NCBI RefSeq assembly: GCF_036346295.1 | Contig: NZ_CP107819.1 | Span: 8,556,001-8,620,000 of the forward strand | Length of the DNA: 64,000 nucleotides | Reading direction: 5' to 3' | From: Streptomyces sp. NBC_00536 | GTDB taxonomy: Bacteria > Actinomycetota > Actinomycetes > Streptomycetales > Streptomycetaceae | Part shown: piece by piece, positions 8,535 to 17,500 of the stretch | How positions within the stretch are numbered: the first letter of the stretch is position 1 | Layout of the letters: the number at the start of each line of letters is the position of its first letter | Translations under genes and position numbers: made by a program | Notes under the pieces: model-generated | Told to the model about the DNA's origin: nothing | The model's database searches: none | What the model saw: the letters and a program-made list of their open reading frames with translations, nothing else

Positions 8535-9345
8535 CGGCCACCACCGGTGCTCCGCCCGGGCCGGAGGTGGGCGGGGCCAGGCGCGAGCGGCGGATGGCCA
8601 CCAGCTCCTGGATCCGCACCGCAGCAGACCGCGCCGAACGCATCAGCTCCCCGGACTCGAACCGGCGCGGCTGCTCGGCCCCGTCCGACAGCACCGCAGC
8701 CTCCTTCGGCCGCCACGGCAGCACCGCCGTCACCTGGCACCCCAAGTTCTTGCGGACCTCCTCCTTGGAGAACGGCCCGTCACCGATCAGCAGGATGCCC
8801 AGCTCAGTGGTCCCGCCCAGCGCCTCGCGCAGCACCTCCAGACGTACCTGGGCGCTCTGCAGGGAGCGCAGGGTGCCGCGGGCCACGACCAGTACGGCGT
8901 CTGCTTTCTGAGCCAAAACGGCGGAGGGGCCGAAGGCGCCACGGCGCCCGAGGTCCACGATGACGTCGTGCTGGTGCGCCTCAATTCCCGCGAACAGCCT
9001 GGCCAGCGGCCTCCACACTGGTTCCATCGCCGAAGCGTGCGCCGGGTCATACAGTCCGGGCAGTACCAGCCGGTCGCGGGTCCCGGCATCGGTGATGTCC
9101 ACCAGCTGCCGCCAGAACGCCTCGGTCAGCTGCCCCTGACGGCTCGCCACCGCCAGATTGCGCAGCCCCCGCGAGTTGTCGAGGGTGCCCTGCAAGGCGC
9201 CGGGCAGGATCGCCCCGCCGTCCGGGTCGGCCTCGGCCAGCACCACCCGGTGCCCTGGCGGCATCGGCCACGTCATCAGCAACGCCATCGCCGACGTCGT
9301 CACCCCCGGCGCACCCAGCCCGCCCGCCAACGCGATGACCGCCAT
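8524..9345 (-). CDS. CpaE/TadZ-like P-loop ATPase (ParA/MinD fold)
   Basis: 273 residues from an ATG at 9345. The N-terminus MAVIALAGGLGAPGVTTSA is a deviant Walker A of the ParA/MinD type in which the usual GKT is replaced by GVTT. VVLAEADPDGG and DVIVDLGRRG match the switch and Walker B positions. CpaE/TadZ proteins localise pilus assembly and often have degenerate ATP sites. The last CpaB codons and this start overlap by 1 nt. No separate receiver domain is seen. Confidence 0.8.
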   Translation of the reverse strand: MAVIALAGGLGAPGVTTSAMALLMTWPMPPGHRVVLAEADPDGGAILPGALQGTLDNSRGLRNLAVASRQGQLTEAFWRQLVDITDAGTRDRLVLPGLYDPAHASAMEPVWRPLARLFAGIEAHQHDVIVDLGRRGAFGPSAVLAQKADAVLVVARGTLRSLQSAQVRLEVLREALGGTTELGILLIGDGPFSKEEVRKNLGCQVTAVLPWRPKEAAVLSDGAEQPRRFESGELMRSARSAAVRIQELVAIRRSRLAPPTSGPGGAPVVAGAR

Positions 9346-10067
9346 CAGCTACCCCCATCCTGCGCGGCCACGATCAGTGCAACCGCCCCGGTCGCCACCC
9401 GGGCGGCGAGCGTCGGACCGCTCGCGGAGGGCACCGCCACGTCCACCACCACAACTCCGGTGGCAGGCGCGGCCACACCGACCGCAACGACGGTCGCCGC
9501 CAGCGTCTGCGGCGCCGCTGCCGGATCCGCCTGCTTCGCCGCGCCCGCACTGGCCTGAGCCGGATCCGGCGTCGAGACGATCAGCACCTTCTGCCCCGGC
9601 GACAACCTCGACGCCGGAAGCTGCGAAGGCTTCAACGCCACACCCACCAACTGCTCACCAGCCTTCACCAGCGACGCGGATGTGACCTGTCCAGGAGAGA
9701 GGAGCGCCCCCGCCTTCAGGGTGACGGCGGCCCGCTGGCCGACCATGGCGCTCTTCTTCGCCGTGGGAACCACCTTGACCGCCGGGTCCAGGGCCAGCGA
9801 GGCCGGTGCCAGATCGGCGTCCGTAATCGCGTTGCCGACGGGGATGTCGCGGGCGACCACCAGCACGCTGGAGCGCTGCCCCGACACCGTGAACAACAAG
9901 GCGCCCGACAGGCCTCCGGCCGCCATCAGCGCGATGGACAGGGCGATCAGACCGGGGCGGCGGCGCCGCTGGCGCACCACGCGAGGAGCGGCGGCCGGAC
10001 CGTCCGGGGGACCGGCGGGCCCGGGCAGCGCCGTACGGGCCGGCGACGACGGGGTGGACGTGCTCAC
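9345..10067 (-). CDS. CpaB/RcpC-like SAF-domain protein
   Basis: 240 residues from a GTG at 10067 with CTGGAGGCA upstream. After a basic, Pro-rich cytoplasmic tail there is one membrane helix (LIALSIALMAAGGLSGALLF), then a SAF domain (VLVVARDIPVGNAITDADLA ... VGQRAAVTLKAGALL). The C-terminal half resembles RcpC/CpaB. In Tad systems this protein is periplasmic or extracytoplasmic and may guide the pilus through the envelope. In a Gram-positive it would face the cell wall. Confidence 0.82.
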   Translation of the reverse strand: MSTSTPSSPARTALPGPAGPPDGPAAAPRVVRQRRRRPGLIALSIALMAAGGLSGALLFTVSGQRSSVLVVARDIPVGNAITDADLAPASLALDPAVKVVPTAKKSAMVGQRAAVTLKAGALLSPGQVTSASLVKAGEQLVGVALKPSQLPASRLSPGQKVLIVSTPDPAQASAGAAKQADPAAAPQTLAATVVAVGVAAPATGVVVVDVAVPSASGPTLAARVATGAVALIVAAQDGGS

Positions 10068-10132
10068 GTGCTGTGCCTCCAGAAAAGGGGATGAGCAGGA
10101 GAGAAAGAGCAGGAGGTGAAGGGCCGCGGCTG

Positions 10133-11005
10133 CTACTGGCCGACGACCTGGACTTCGCCCACGGTCACGGTGAAGGCGGACTGGCGGACCTCGGCCAGCT
10201 GGCCGGTCCGGCCACCGCCGGTCACTGCCCAGTCCACGCTCCAGGTGGACGTCGCCGTGCCCTTGAAGGAGCTGCCCGGCTGCTTGGCCGACGTAGTTTG
10301 GTACAGGTGCCCGCAGTCCGGCGAGGGCGTCATACCCCGCGCCGCGGTGTACGGAGTGCCGGGGCCGGTGCAGCTGACGCTGGACCCGTCACCCATGGCC
10401 CACACCACGGACGACACCCTCGCGGTGGCAGTCACCGTAATCCCGCCCGCCGACGCCGACGCGGTGTTCGGGCCCCACGTGGTGGGACTCTGGTTCACCC
10501 ACAGCCACATCGGCACGCCGACCGTGTACAGGCCGTCCGCCCGCGGACTGGCGATTGAGGGCCCGGTCAGCAGCATGCTGTCCACCGCCTGCTGAGCAAG
10601 AACGGCCGGGTCAACGGCCTGCGCCGGAGCGTCCTTCGCCCAGAAGGCCAAGCCCAGAATATCGGTATTGGACGATCCAGCGCCGCCCGAGACGCACGGG
10701 TTGACGTAGATGGCACCGTCACCAGGAGCATGTCCCTCCCACAGTGCGCTGCCAGCGGGGGGCTGCGGTTCAAGCAGACGAACAGCGCACTTGGATTCGT
10801 CAGGCCCCGGCTCACTGGTGCCGCTGCCTGTTCCCGGCCTGCTGGGCGTAGAACCTCCCCGCCCCGGGTCTGCGGGAATCTCAATGCCCACGCACACGCG
10901 CTGATCCGCGCAGCCTCCGACGTGGCCGTCGGCCCAGGCAACGGGTAACACTGCGCTGAGGAGCGCGAGGCTGCACACTGCGACGGCAGCGTTTCGTCTC
11001 AGCAT
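10133..11005 (-). CDS. Secreted protein of unknown function
   Basis: About 290 residues. The start MLRRNAAVAV at 11005 gives a clean signal peptide (VCSLALLSAVLPVAWA). The mature part is rich in Gly/Ser/Pro and has at least six cysteines (GGCADQRVCVG, KCAVRLL, NPCVSG, VSCTG, DCGHLY), suggesting disulfides. SVDWAVTGGGRTGQLAEVRQS near the end is of the kind seen in secreted proteins of actinobacterial tad loci. It overlaps the upstream lipoprotein by 7 nt and ends 65 nt before CpaB. It is probably an envelope component; no enzyme motif is visible. Confidence 0.75.
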   Translation of the reverse strand: MLRRNAAVAVCSLALLSAVLPVAWADGHVGGCADQRVCVGIEIPADPGRGGSTPSRPGTGSGTSEPGPDESKCAVRLLEPQPPAGSALWEGHAPGDGAIYVNPCVSGGAGSSNTDILGLAFWAKDAPAQAVDPAVLAQQAVDSMLLTGPSIASPRADGLYTVGVPMWLWVNQSPTTWGPNTASASAGGITVTATARVSSVVWAMGDGSSVSCTGPGTPYTAARGMTPSPDCGHLYQTTSAKQPGSSFKGTATSTWSVDWAVTGGGRTGQLAEVRQSAFTVTVGEVQVVGQ

Positions 11006-11595
11006 GTCTGGTCCTGGAACTTTTCCTCGATGACCACCCAGCCGCTCGGCCACTTCTCGGCAGTCAACGTGGTGATGTACCGCAAAAGCCGCTGGGACGG
11101 CAGAACGACCTCCTGGCCGGTCTTCTTGTCAACTGGCTTCCACTGGGAGACATCAACACAGTCCGTGATGACTGCCGTCTTCAACTTCTGTCCGTCTTTG
11201 AAGTCCACGGCAGTGCCCGAGTGCTGCGTCTTGCCGGTGATGACCTGGCCTGCCTTCCTCAGGTTTGCCAGGCCGCTCTCCGTCTGTGCGTACGCGGAAC
11301 CGGAAGCCACGATCTTCAAGTCCGTACCCGAAGAGTCCGCTTTCGCGTAGGCAGCGGTGAGTACGCCCCAGTAGCGGTCATAGGCGGTCTGGACGTCAGC
11401 CTTATCGGTGGCCAGCGGGTCGGCGGAAGGTGTCGGCGACGCCGACGGGCTGGCGGAAGGGCTGGGTGTTGTCGTCGCGTTTTTGCTGTCCTTGGCTTCG
11501 GTGGTGCATCCGCCTGTCAGCACGATGGCGGCCACGGTGGCGGCCATGGTGAGCAGCCGGGTGGTGCGGGTGTGGTGCTGTCGTGCTGGTGTCAC
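10999..11595 (-). CDS. Putative lipoprotein
   Basis: About 198 residues from a GTG at 11595 with CGGGGATAT upstream. It has basic residues, a hydrophobic stretch and a lipobox (IVLTGGC), then a Ser/Pro/Thr linker and a conserved-looking domain (DVQTAYDRYWGVLTAAYAKA ... WVVIEEKF). The layout resembles small secreted Streptomyces proteins whose YxxYW region is NTF2-like. It is the first gene of the Tad-side run and overlaps the next gene. Cysteines near the C-terminus (TDCVDVS and QDQTC) may pair. Confidence 0.75.
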   Translation of the reverse strand: MTPARQHHTRTTRLLTMAATVAAIVLTGGCTTEAKDSKNATTTPSPSASPSASPTPSADPLATDKADVQTAYDRYWGVLTAAYAKADSSGTDLKIVASGSAYAQTESGLANLRKAGQVITGKTQHSGTAVDFKDGQKLKTAVITDCVDVSQWKPVDKKTGQEVVLPSQRLLRYITTLTAEKWPSGWVVIEEKFQDQTC

Positions 11596-11987
11596 GGATA
11601 TCCCCGGGGTGCGTTGGACGGATGGACTGTGTGTTCTCCAGGATGGAAATCGCTGGTGCAATGCCTGTTGGCCTGTGTCGTAGAGGGCACCATACGAGGT
11701 CAACGGTCCAGGCTCTATCGGGTTCTTGGGGGTGTCGTCGATCGAACGTGGTTGATTTTGCCCGGGATTGCTGCCCTGGAATGTGATGGCGGGGCTGTGA
11801 GGTGCGGCAATCGCTGAGAGGGGCGACGGGTGCGTGGTGTTGACGGGATGAGGCCAGGTGTGGCTGGAACTTCCGCTTATGGCTGATTCTTTGCTAGTGG
11901 TAATGATTCCTGGTGGTGCCCGCCGCTGGTGGCGTCGGCTCCGCCGTCCGGGCCCCGGCTGGGGCCCTGGCTGTGACCGTCTCGTGC
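11596..11987. other. 392-nt gap between transfer-type and Tad-type genes
   Basis: No convincing gene is seen. This is the only large break in 24 kb of minus-strand genes. It is less GC-rich than its flanks (for example 11685-11780), as expected of a promoter for the Tad-side genes. A 7-bp stem-loop (GGGCCCC 11950-11956, GGGGCCC 11961-11967) lies just past the stop at 11988 and could end the upstream transcript; it has no T tract. Confidence 0.5.
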
Positions 11988-12287
11988 TTAGAACGGTGAT
12001 TCGTCTGCCCCGTCGGTGCCTGGTGGGAGGCGGGCGTCTGCTGTTCGGGCGGAGGCATCGGCGGTTGGCGCCGGAGAGGTTCTGGAACAGGGCGCGGGTT
12101 GGGTGGCGGGTGTGGTCTCGTGCCGGTCCCAGGTGAAGTGGTAGGCGGTCCAACTGGTCAGGAGACCGGTCTCGTACTGGGCTTCGCGGTCGTGGACCTG
12201 GCGCAGCAGGTCGTCGTGGTCGGCCTGGGCCGCGTGGTAGTCGGCGAGGTCGGCAGGGGAGAGACCCGCGGGCGGGCGGCCGTTCAC
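11988..12287 (-). CDS. Small hypothetical protein
   Basis: 99 residues from a GTG at 12287, with GTGA overlapping the stop of the Replic_Relax-type gene. The first half is helical and charged (DLADYHAAQADHDDLLRQVH); the second half is Pro/Thr/Ala-rich. I do not recognise a family. Translational coupling to the preceding gene argues that it is real. It is the last gene of the transfer run. Confidence 0.6.
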   Translation of the reverse strand: MNGRPPAGLSPADLADYHAAQADHDDLLRQVHDREAQYETGLLTSWTAYHFTWDRHETTPATQPAPCSRTSPAPTADASARTADARLPPGTDGADESPF

Positions 12288-13219
12288 AGTTCGGTCCAGC
12301 CACGCGGCTCTGCGCTCCCGGTCAGCGGTGTCCAGACCGGTGCCTGTGGCCCCTGTTCTTCGATGTCTTCGAGGACGGCGGCGCCGAGTGGGACGCGGGT
12401 GGCCACGCGGGCGACGAGTTCGTGGTCGGCGGCCATGCTGCGCAGGTCGGCAATCCGGTGGGCCAGGGAGGGTCGGGAGGCGCCGGTGAGGATGAACAGG
12501 ATCCGCGGGAAGCGGGGATAGACGCGCTGCCAGGCGAGCATGGCTCCCTGGTCCGCGACGGTGCCGCGGCGTCCGGTGGGCTGGGGGGTGTAGCTGTGGA
12601 AGCGTGCGTAGGTGATGAGCTTGCGGGCCAGGCGCTCGCTGCTCATTGTGGCCCGGTCGATTTCCACGAAGGCCCGGTACTGGAGCCGGCGGGGGCTGGT
12701 GGCGGTGTAGTGGAAGACGGCGTCGGCGATCAGCCGGTCCGCGCCCGCGGTGTCGGGGAGGCGGTGGGTGACCTCGGGGACCCAGTCCAGCGGCTGGTAC
12801 TCGTCACCGCGGGCGCGTGCGTCGGTGAGGAAGGCGAGGTGGGCGCGGGCTCCGGTGAGGATGTGCCCCGCGCGCAGCCGGGCCGCGGCCGGAGAGTGGA
12901 TGGGGGTGGCTGTCCGGCCACGCAGCTCGGGCCAGTCGGCGACGGTCTGGTGCCCGGCCGGGGTGAGAAAGTGCGCTTGCATGCCGTGGGGGAGGGTGGT
13001 GTGGGTGATCAGCCCGTCCTCGCGCAGTGGCACCAGGACCTTGTGGATTTTGCGGGGTGGCAGGTGCGGGGCGACCAGCGTGCGGATCTGGGCGCTGGTC
13101 AGGAGCCGGTGCTGGGCGATCAAAGCCACGGCCTGGTGGGCTTGGCTGTCGCCGGTCGCTGGCTGGGCGTCGATGCTGCCCGCGGTGTTGCTGGCGGGGG
13201 TGGTGATGGTGGTGGTCAT
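12284..13219 (-). CDS. Replication-relaxation (Replic_Relax) family protein
   Basis: About 311 residues from an ATG at 13219, overlapping the VirD4-type stop as ATGA. After a disordered Thr-rich start it has a winged-helix region (ALIAQHRLLTSAQIRTLVAP ... VLVPLREDGLITHT), then a domain with RLIADAVFHYTA, YRAFVEIDRATMSSERLARK and FPRILFILTGA. The DAxF...EID arrangement is that of PF13814, found in plasmid and ICE proteins linked to replication or DNA processing, and looks like a degenerate nuclease core. It is the only DNA-processing candidate beside the coupling ATPase here, as I see no classical relaxase. Confidence 0.8.
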   Translation of the reverse strand: MTTTITTPASNTAGSIDAQPATGDSQAHQAVALIAQHRLLTSAQIRTLVAPHLPPRKIHKVLVPLREDGLITHTTLPHGMQAHFLTPAGHQTVADWPELRGRTATPIHSPAAARLRAGHILTGARAHLAFLTDARARGDEYQPLDWVPEVTHRLPDTAGADRLIADAVFHYTATSPRRLQYRAFVEIDRATMSSERLARKLITYARFHSYTPQPTGRRGTVADQGAMLAWQRVYPRFPRILFILTGASRPSLAHRIADLRSMAADHELVARVATRVPLGAAVLEDIEEQGPQAPVWTPLTGSAEPRGWTEL

Positions 13220-15786
13220 GCGTACTGCTCTCCTGTCCTGGCGCCCGCTGCGGAGCGGGAGGCGGTGAGAAAGTCGAGGACCTTCCCCTGCTGGGCTGCC
13301 GCGGTCTTGGTCCGCTGTGCCAGGGACAGAGCGCCAGTGGCGCGGTGCGCGGCCTTGTACAGGGCCTTGACCTCGCGGGGCCGGGCGAGATGGCCGAAGA
13401 CCTCTTCCAGCGTGGGCCCGCGGAGGGGGAGTGGGCCGATGCGGCTGCCGTCGATGGTGAAGCTGGCGTAGTGCTGCCAGCGGGGCAGTGCTGCAATGTC
13501 GGCCGGGGTGACGGTGGTGCCGGGCCACTGCGCGGTGATCTGGGCAATCGCCTCGACGGATCCCGCTGTGGTCGACAAGCACGATGCGTTCTGCATGAGG
13601 GCGGCGCGCGTTGCGGGGTTGAGGCGGTGCAGGAGCTGGGTCATCCCGTGCAGCCGGCACCCGAACTTCCTGAGCTGCTCGGTGATCTCAGCGAGCACCG
13701 TGCCCTGGTCGAGGCTGATCATCTCGTCCAGGTAGAACCGGAACGGCCGTCGCTGAGTCTCGTGCAGATTGCGGCGGGAGAGACCGGCGCGCAGGAAGTC
13801 GTGGACGATCAGGGAGATCAGCAGCCGGTCGGTGGGTCCGGTGCCGGGCGGGCAGATCCACAGGATCTGGCCGTCGTCCATCGCGCGCCTGATGTCGTAC
13901 CCGCTGACGGGGCACCCCAGGAACGCGCGGACGACCGGGGACGCTGCCAGCCGTTCCAGGGGGTTGAGGACCGTCATCAGTCCCTCACGCGGAAGATCGG
14001 GGAACTGCTCTGTCCACCATCCCTGTGCCTCCTCGTCCAGTACCGCGACCACGGCCTTCCGGAACTGGGGGCCGGTGAGCAGGGCGCGGATCTGGAAGAC
14101 GGTCGCCTGCGCTTTCGGCTGCTGAGCGGCGACCGCGCGGACGTTGACGGCCACCAGGGCCTCGACGGCCTTGGTCAGGATGGTCAGCGCACGCGGCGAG
14201 GTGACGTCCCCCCACCCCAGGGCCCCGGCGAAGGCCTCGACCACTGCCGCGCACACCTCGTGCGGCACGCGGTGGTCCTGGCTCATGTCCAGGAGGTTCC
14301 AGCAGCCAAGCCGGTCGGTAGCGGTATGGACGGTCAGGTCGAACAAGGCGACGCGGTCGATGAGGTCTTCGTGGGCGAGGTAGGGGGCGACGTCGGCGAA
14401 GGAGTCGCCGTGCGGGTCCACGAACGCCAGCCCGCGCCTGTTGTGGGCACTGGCCACCGCCTGGACCTGGGCTTTGGTGGTCTTACCCCACCCCGCTTTC
14501 CCGGACTGCACTTCAAACAACGTGTCGTCCTCGGGGGTGGCCAGCAGACGCTCACGGCCGTCCGGGCCCCGGTACCAGCCCTGGGGCAGCAGATCCGCCC
14601 CGTGCTGGTACGTGGGCACCTCACTCTCCATCAGCGGCACCCGCGCGGCGGCGGTCACGGGCTTGAGGAATCCGGCGAGTTCGTCAATATGGGCCCACCC
14701 GCCGCGGGCGGGCTGTATGAGGGCGCGCTCCCACTGCTCATCGAACCGGCCACGCCACGGCCGCCGGTCCGGCCCGACGCGCACAGGTCCCAGGGACCAG
14801 CCGATGGACGTCATCCGTGAAGGGCCGGCGTAGACGTCCATGGCCGCCCCGACCCGGGCCAGGCGTTGCTGCGCACGGTCGGCGTCCTGTGAGGCGCACC
14901 GGATGAGGATCTGCACCCGCACCAGCCCGGGCGTGTGGACGAGCTTTCCGAGGACCTTTTCCCGGCCGGTACGGCGCGGCTGCGGCGACATGACCATGCG
15001 CCCCCGGCTGCCCTGCGGATCCAGCAGCCGGCCCATGGCCGAGGTGAAACTGTCCTCGCTCGCGCGGGTCAGCCACCTGGCGTCACGCTGCGCCTCGCGC
15101 CGGGCCTTCTCCCGGTCGCGGCGCATGGCCGTCATGCGGCGCACGGCGAGGTGCCAGCGGGAGGCGGGGGAGAGGTCTACGCAGACCTCGGCGACGTCGC
15201 CGAGGTCGGCCCGCACATCACTGACCGCGTCCAGCAGCGGCTGCAGCGGATCCGGGTCCAGGGGTACTTCCCGGAGCCGGGATCCGGGCTCGCCGTGCAG
15301 GGTCAGCACCGCCCGTACAACGTGGGGGCGGTCCGTGACCGGGACCGGCGGCACCTCCCGTACGGCGACCCGCGGCCCGAACGGCGTCTGGGCCAGCAGC
15401 ACGTGTGCGCTGGCGGGAGCCTCGATCCGGTACACCAGCGCGCTCACCCCGTCGGCGCGCAGCCGCACCCGCACCGACCGGGCCCGTCGCGGTGTCCACC
15501 ACGGACCCGAGCCGGCCGCCCGCACCAGCTGCATGCCCTGGCGCCAGATCTGCTCACTGTCCGGCTCGAACCCGGCCGCGGGCACCAGCTCCAGGTGCGT
15601 ACGCCGCGCCAGGGCCCGGCGGGCAGCCCATCGCAGCAGGCACTCCCAGCCCGTCCACACGGCGACGGCCAGCAGGACCAGCCACCAGGAGTTCACCGCG
15701 ATCCAGTCAGCCAGTGCGGTGAGGGTGTCCAGGACCGCGGTGACGGGGGCGTGCGCACTGGTCATCCGGTTCAGGTGCGGTTCCAT
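13216..15786 (-). CDS. VirD4/TraG-like conjugation ATPase (type IV coupling protein)
   Basis: About 856 residues from an ATG at 15786 (ATG at 15765 also possible), overlapping the upstream gene by 16 nt. One N-terminal membrane region (WWLVLLAVAVWTGWECLL) is followed by a ~350-residue domain, then a Walker A (SGKAGWGKTT, about 427-436) with AFVDPHGDSFADVAPYL close behind. Later come GQILWICPPGTGPTDRLL and FRFYLDEMISLDQGTVLAEI (Walker B region), then GMTQLLHRL, typical of the TraM-recognition/TraG C domain. Such hexameric ATPases couple DNA or protein substrate to the type IV channel. It lies between the NlpC/P60 gene set and the Replic_Relax gene. Confidence 0.88.
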   Translation of the reverse strand: MEPHLNRMTSAHAPVTAVLDTLTALADWIAVNSWWLVLLAVAVWTGWECLLRWAARRALARRTHLELVPAAGFEPDSEQIWRQGMQLVRAAGSGPWWTPRRARSVRVRLRADGVSALVYRIEAPASAHVLLAQTPFGPRVAVREVPPVPVTDRPHVVRAVLTLHGEPGSRLREVPLDPDPLQPLLDAVSDVRADLGDVAEVCVDLSPASRWHLAVRRMTAMRRDREKARREAQRDARWLTRASEDSFTSAMGRLLDPQGSRGRMVMSPQPRRTGREKVLGKLVHTPGLVRVQILIRCASQDADRAQQRLARVGAAMDVYAGPSRMTSIGWSLGPVRVGPDRRPWRGRFDEQWERALIQPARGGWAHIDELAGFLKPVTAAARVPLMESEVPTYQHGADLLPQGWYRGPDGRERLLATPEDDTLFEVQSGKAGWGKTTKAQVQAVASAHNRRGLAFVDPHGDSFADVAPYLAHEDLIDRVALFDLTVHTATDRLGCWNLLDMSQDHRVPHEVCAAVVEAFAGALGWGDVTSPRALTILTKAVEALVAVNVRAVAAQQPKAQATVFQIRALLTGPQFRKAVVAVLDEEAQGWWTEQFPDLPREGLMTVLNPLERLAASPVVRAFLGCPVSGYDIRRAMDDGQILWICPPGTGPTDRLLISLIVHDFLRAGLSRRNLHETQRRPFRFYLDEMISLDQGTVLAEITEQLRKFGCRLHGMTQLLHRLNPATRAALMQNASCLSTTAGSVEAIAQITAQWPGTTVTPADIAALPRWQHYASFTIDGSRIGPLPLRGPTLEEVFGHLARPREVKALYKAAHRATGALSLAQRTKTAAAQQGKVLDFLTASRSAAGARTGEQYA

Positions 15787-16388
15787 TGATGTCCGTTCTG
15801 TACGTAGGAGAGGGCGGCCGGGCGGTTGTCGAGGTATGTTCCGGCGGGGTCGGCTCCGGCCCACACCAGCCGCACCACCGCCCGCACCTGGCCGTCTGTC
15901 GTGCCGGGTTCGCGGCGGGCGGTGACGGCCTGGATCCGCATGCGGGTGTACCGGGCCGTCTCCGCCTGCCACGCGCTGCGCCCCGCTTCCACCAGCGCGA
16001 GCTCGTCCTGGGACGGGAGATCAGGGAGGCTGGCCCGGTCCAGGGCCTGCTGGATGAGGGGGTCGGCCTCGGGCCCGGAGTCCGGCGGCGGGAGTTCACC
16101 GCGCGCGTTGCCCAGCACGGGCGTTGGGCGCTGCGACCGCGGGCTGGTCTCCGCCGTGGCTGACGGGCGGACGGTCTGCGTCGTCGTGGCGGGTGGGGCC
16201 GACGGCGCGCCCGGATGGGCCGTCGCCTCCTGTGACGCAGCCGCTCGTGGCGCGGTCGCCCGGTCCGGGATGGCCTGCGGGCCGGGATGGCCGCGGTGCA
16301 GGCCCGTGTACGAGAGGAACGCTCCGGTGGTGGCGAGGGCGAGCGCGGCGGCGATCAGACGGCCACCGCTCCACCAAGGCCTGCTCAC
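15771..16388 (-). CDS. Membrane-anchored or secreted hypothetical protein of the transfer operon
   Basis: 205 residues from an ATG at 16388, overlapping the NlpC/P60 gene by 4 nt. One N-terminal hydrophobic segment (LIAAALALATTGAFLSYTGL) could be a signal anchor. A long Ala/Pro/Thr linker follows. The C-terminal domain (DELALVEAGRSAWQAE ... AVVRLVWAGADPAGTYLDNR) looks folded and is a plausible wall-side accessory to the channel. No cysteine or enzyme motif is seen. Confidence 0.72.
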   Translation of the reverse strand: MSRPWWSGGRLIAAALALATTGAFLSYTGLHRGHPGPQAIPDRATAPRAAASQEATAHPGAPSAPPATTTQTVRPSATAETSPRSQRPTPVLGNARGELPPPDSGPEADPLIQQALDRASLPDLPSQDELALVEAGRSAWQAETARYTRMRIQAVTARREPGTTDGQVRAVVRLVWAGADPAGTYLDNRPAALSYVQNGHQWNRT

Positions 16389-17500
16389 AGCAGCCTCGTT
16401 CCACCGGCGTAGTCGGGCATCGCGTTGACGGGGTCGATGCTGACCGGCCGACCGGGTCTGGGGGCGTTGATCATCTGTCCGTCGCCGAGGTAGATCCCGA
16501 CGTGGTGGATGGTGGAGTCGGCGGTGGGGCTGTATCCGTAGAAGATGAGGTCGCCGGGCTGCAGCGCCCCGAATCCGGCTGATGCGGGAATCCGCCGACC
16601 GGCGCCCGCTTGTTCGGCGGCGGTGCGTGGCAGGTTGATTCCGGCCTGGGCGTAGGCGTACTGGGTCAGGCCCGAGCAGTCGAACCCGGTGACGGTGCGT
16701 CCGTCCTGTCCTCCGGGTGAGCAGCAGACCCCGGTGCTGGGGCCTTCGGGGCCGCCGCCGCCCCAGGAGTAGGGGATGCCGGTCTGGGCCAGTGCGGCCT
16801 GGATGACTGTGCCCGCGGTGCCGGTGGCGGTGGAGGGGGTGTTGCCGAGGGCGTCGTAGCGGTAGATGCCGCTGGTCACGTCGTCCACGTAGGCCCAGGA
16901 CAAGTTGTAGGTGTGGATGGCTGCGCGCAGTTGCTCGCGGTTGGTGAGGTCGCGGCCATCACCGCAGAGGTAGATGGCGGCTGCCAGGGCGGCGTCGTCC
17001 GCGTTGTGGGGGGAGATCGCGCCGTCGCCGTTTCCGTCCCTGCCGTAGGTGCGGAAGGTTTCGGGGAGGAACTGGAAGGGGCCGACGGCCCGGTCGTAGG
17101 CGGTGTCGCCGTCCCATTTGCCGTGGTCGGTGTCGGGGATGGCGGTGGTGTTGCCTCCAGCGCCGGAGCCGTCCAGGCGTGGGCCGGTGATCGGCGGGGT
17201 GATGTCCCCGCTGTCGGCGATCTGGTGTCCGGCGGCGTGGTCGGACTCGACGCGGGCGATTCCGGCGAGGATCTGCCACCGCATCCCCTTGCAGTCAGGG
17301 GAGTACGTGGTGGCCCGGGAGGCCCCGGTGAGGTACGCGGCCAGCATCCGCTCGGGGATTCCGGCCGCGGCCGCGTCTACCTGGTCCTGCCCGGTGGACT
17401 GCCTGGCAGCAGCGGCGGACATCAGCAGGACCGGGGCCGTGCAGCATGCCGCCAGCGCCATCAGCAGGATGGCCAGACATCCGACTTTCCGCTTTCTCAC
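16385..17500 (-). CDS. VirB1-like wall hydrolase: transglycosylase + NlpC/P60 (TcpG-like)
   Basis: 371 residues. The N-terminal lipobox-like CLAILLMALAACC is a signal or lipoprotein peptide. Residues ~60-200 form a lytic-transglycosylase domain: WQILAGIARVESDHA carries the catalytic Glu, and GPFQFLPETF and AIYLCGDG follow. The C-terminal ~120 residues are NlpC/P60: GFDCSGLTQYAYAQAG with the Cys near 274, and TIHHVGIYLGDGQM with the His near 332. Two-domain enzymes of this kind (Tn916 Orf14/TcpG) open peptidoglycan for Gram-positive conjugation machines. It is bracketed by the VirB6-like and VirD4-like genes with 4-nt overlaps. Confidence 0.93.
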   Translation of the reverse strand: MRKRKVGCLAILLMALAACCTAPVLLMSAAAARQSTGQDQVDAAAAGIPERMLAAYLTGASRATTYSPDCKGMRWQILAGIARVESDHAAGHQIADSGDITPPITGPRLDGSGAGGNTTAIPDTDHGKWDGDTAYDRAVGPFQFLPETFRTYGRDGNGDGAISPHNADDAALAAAIYLCGDGRDLTNREQLRAAIHTYNLSWAYVDDVTSGIYRYDALGNTPSTATGTAGTVIQAALAQTGIPYSWGGGGPEGPSTGVCCSPGGQDGRTVTGFDCSGLTQYAYAQAGINLPRTAAEQAGAGRRIPASAGFGALQPGDLIFYGYSPTADSTIHHVGIYLGDGQMINAPRPGRPVSIDPVNAMPDYAGGTRLL

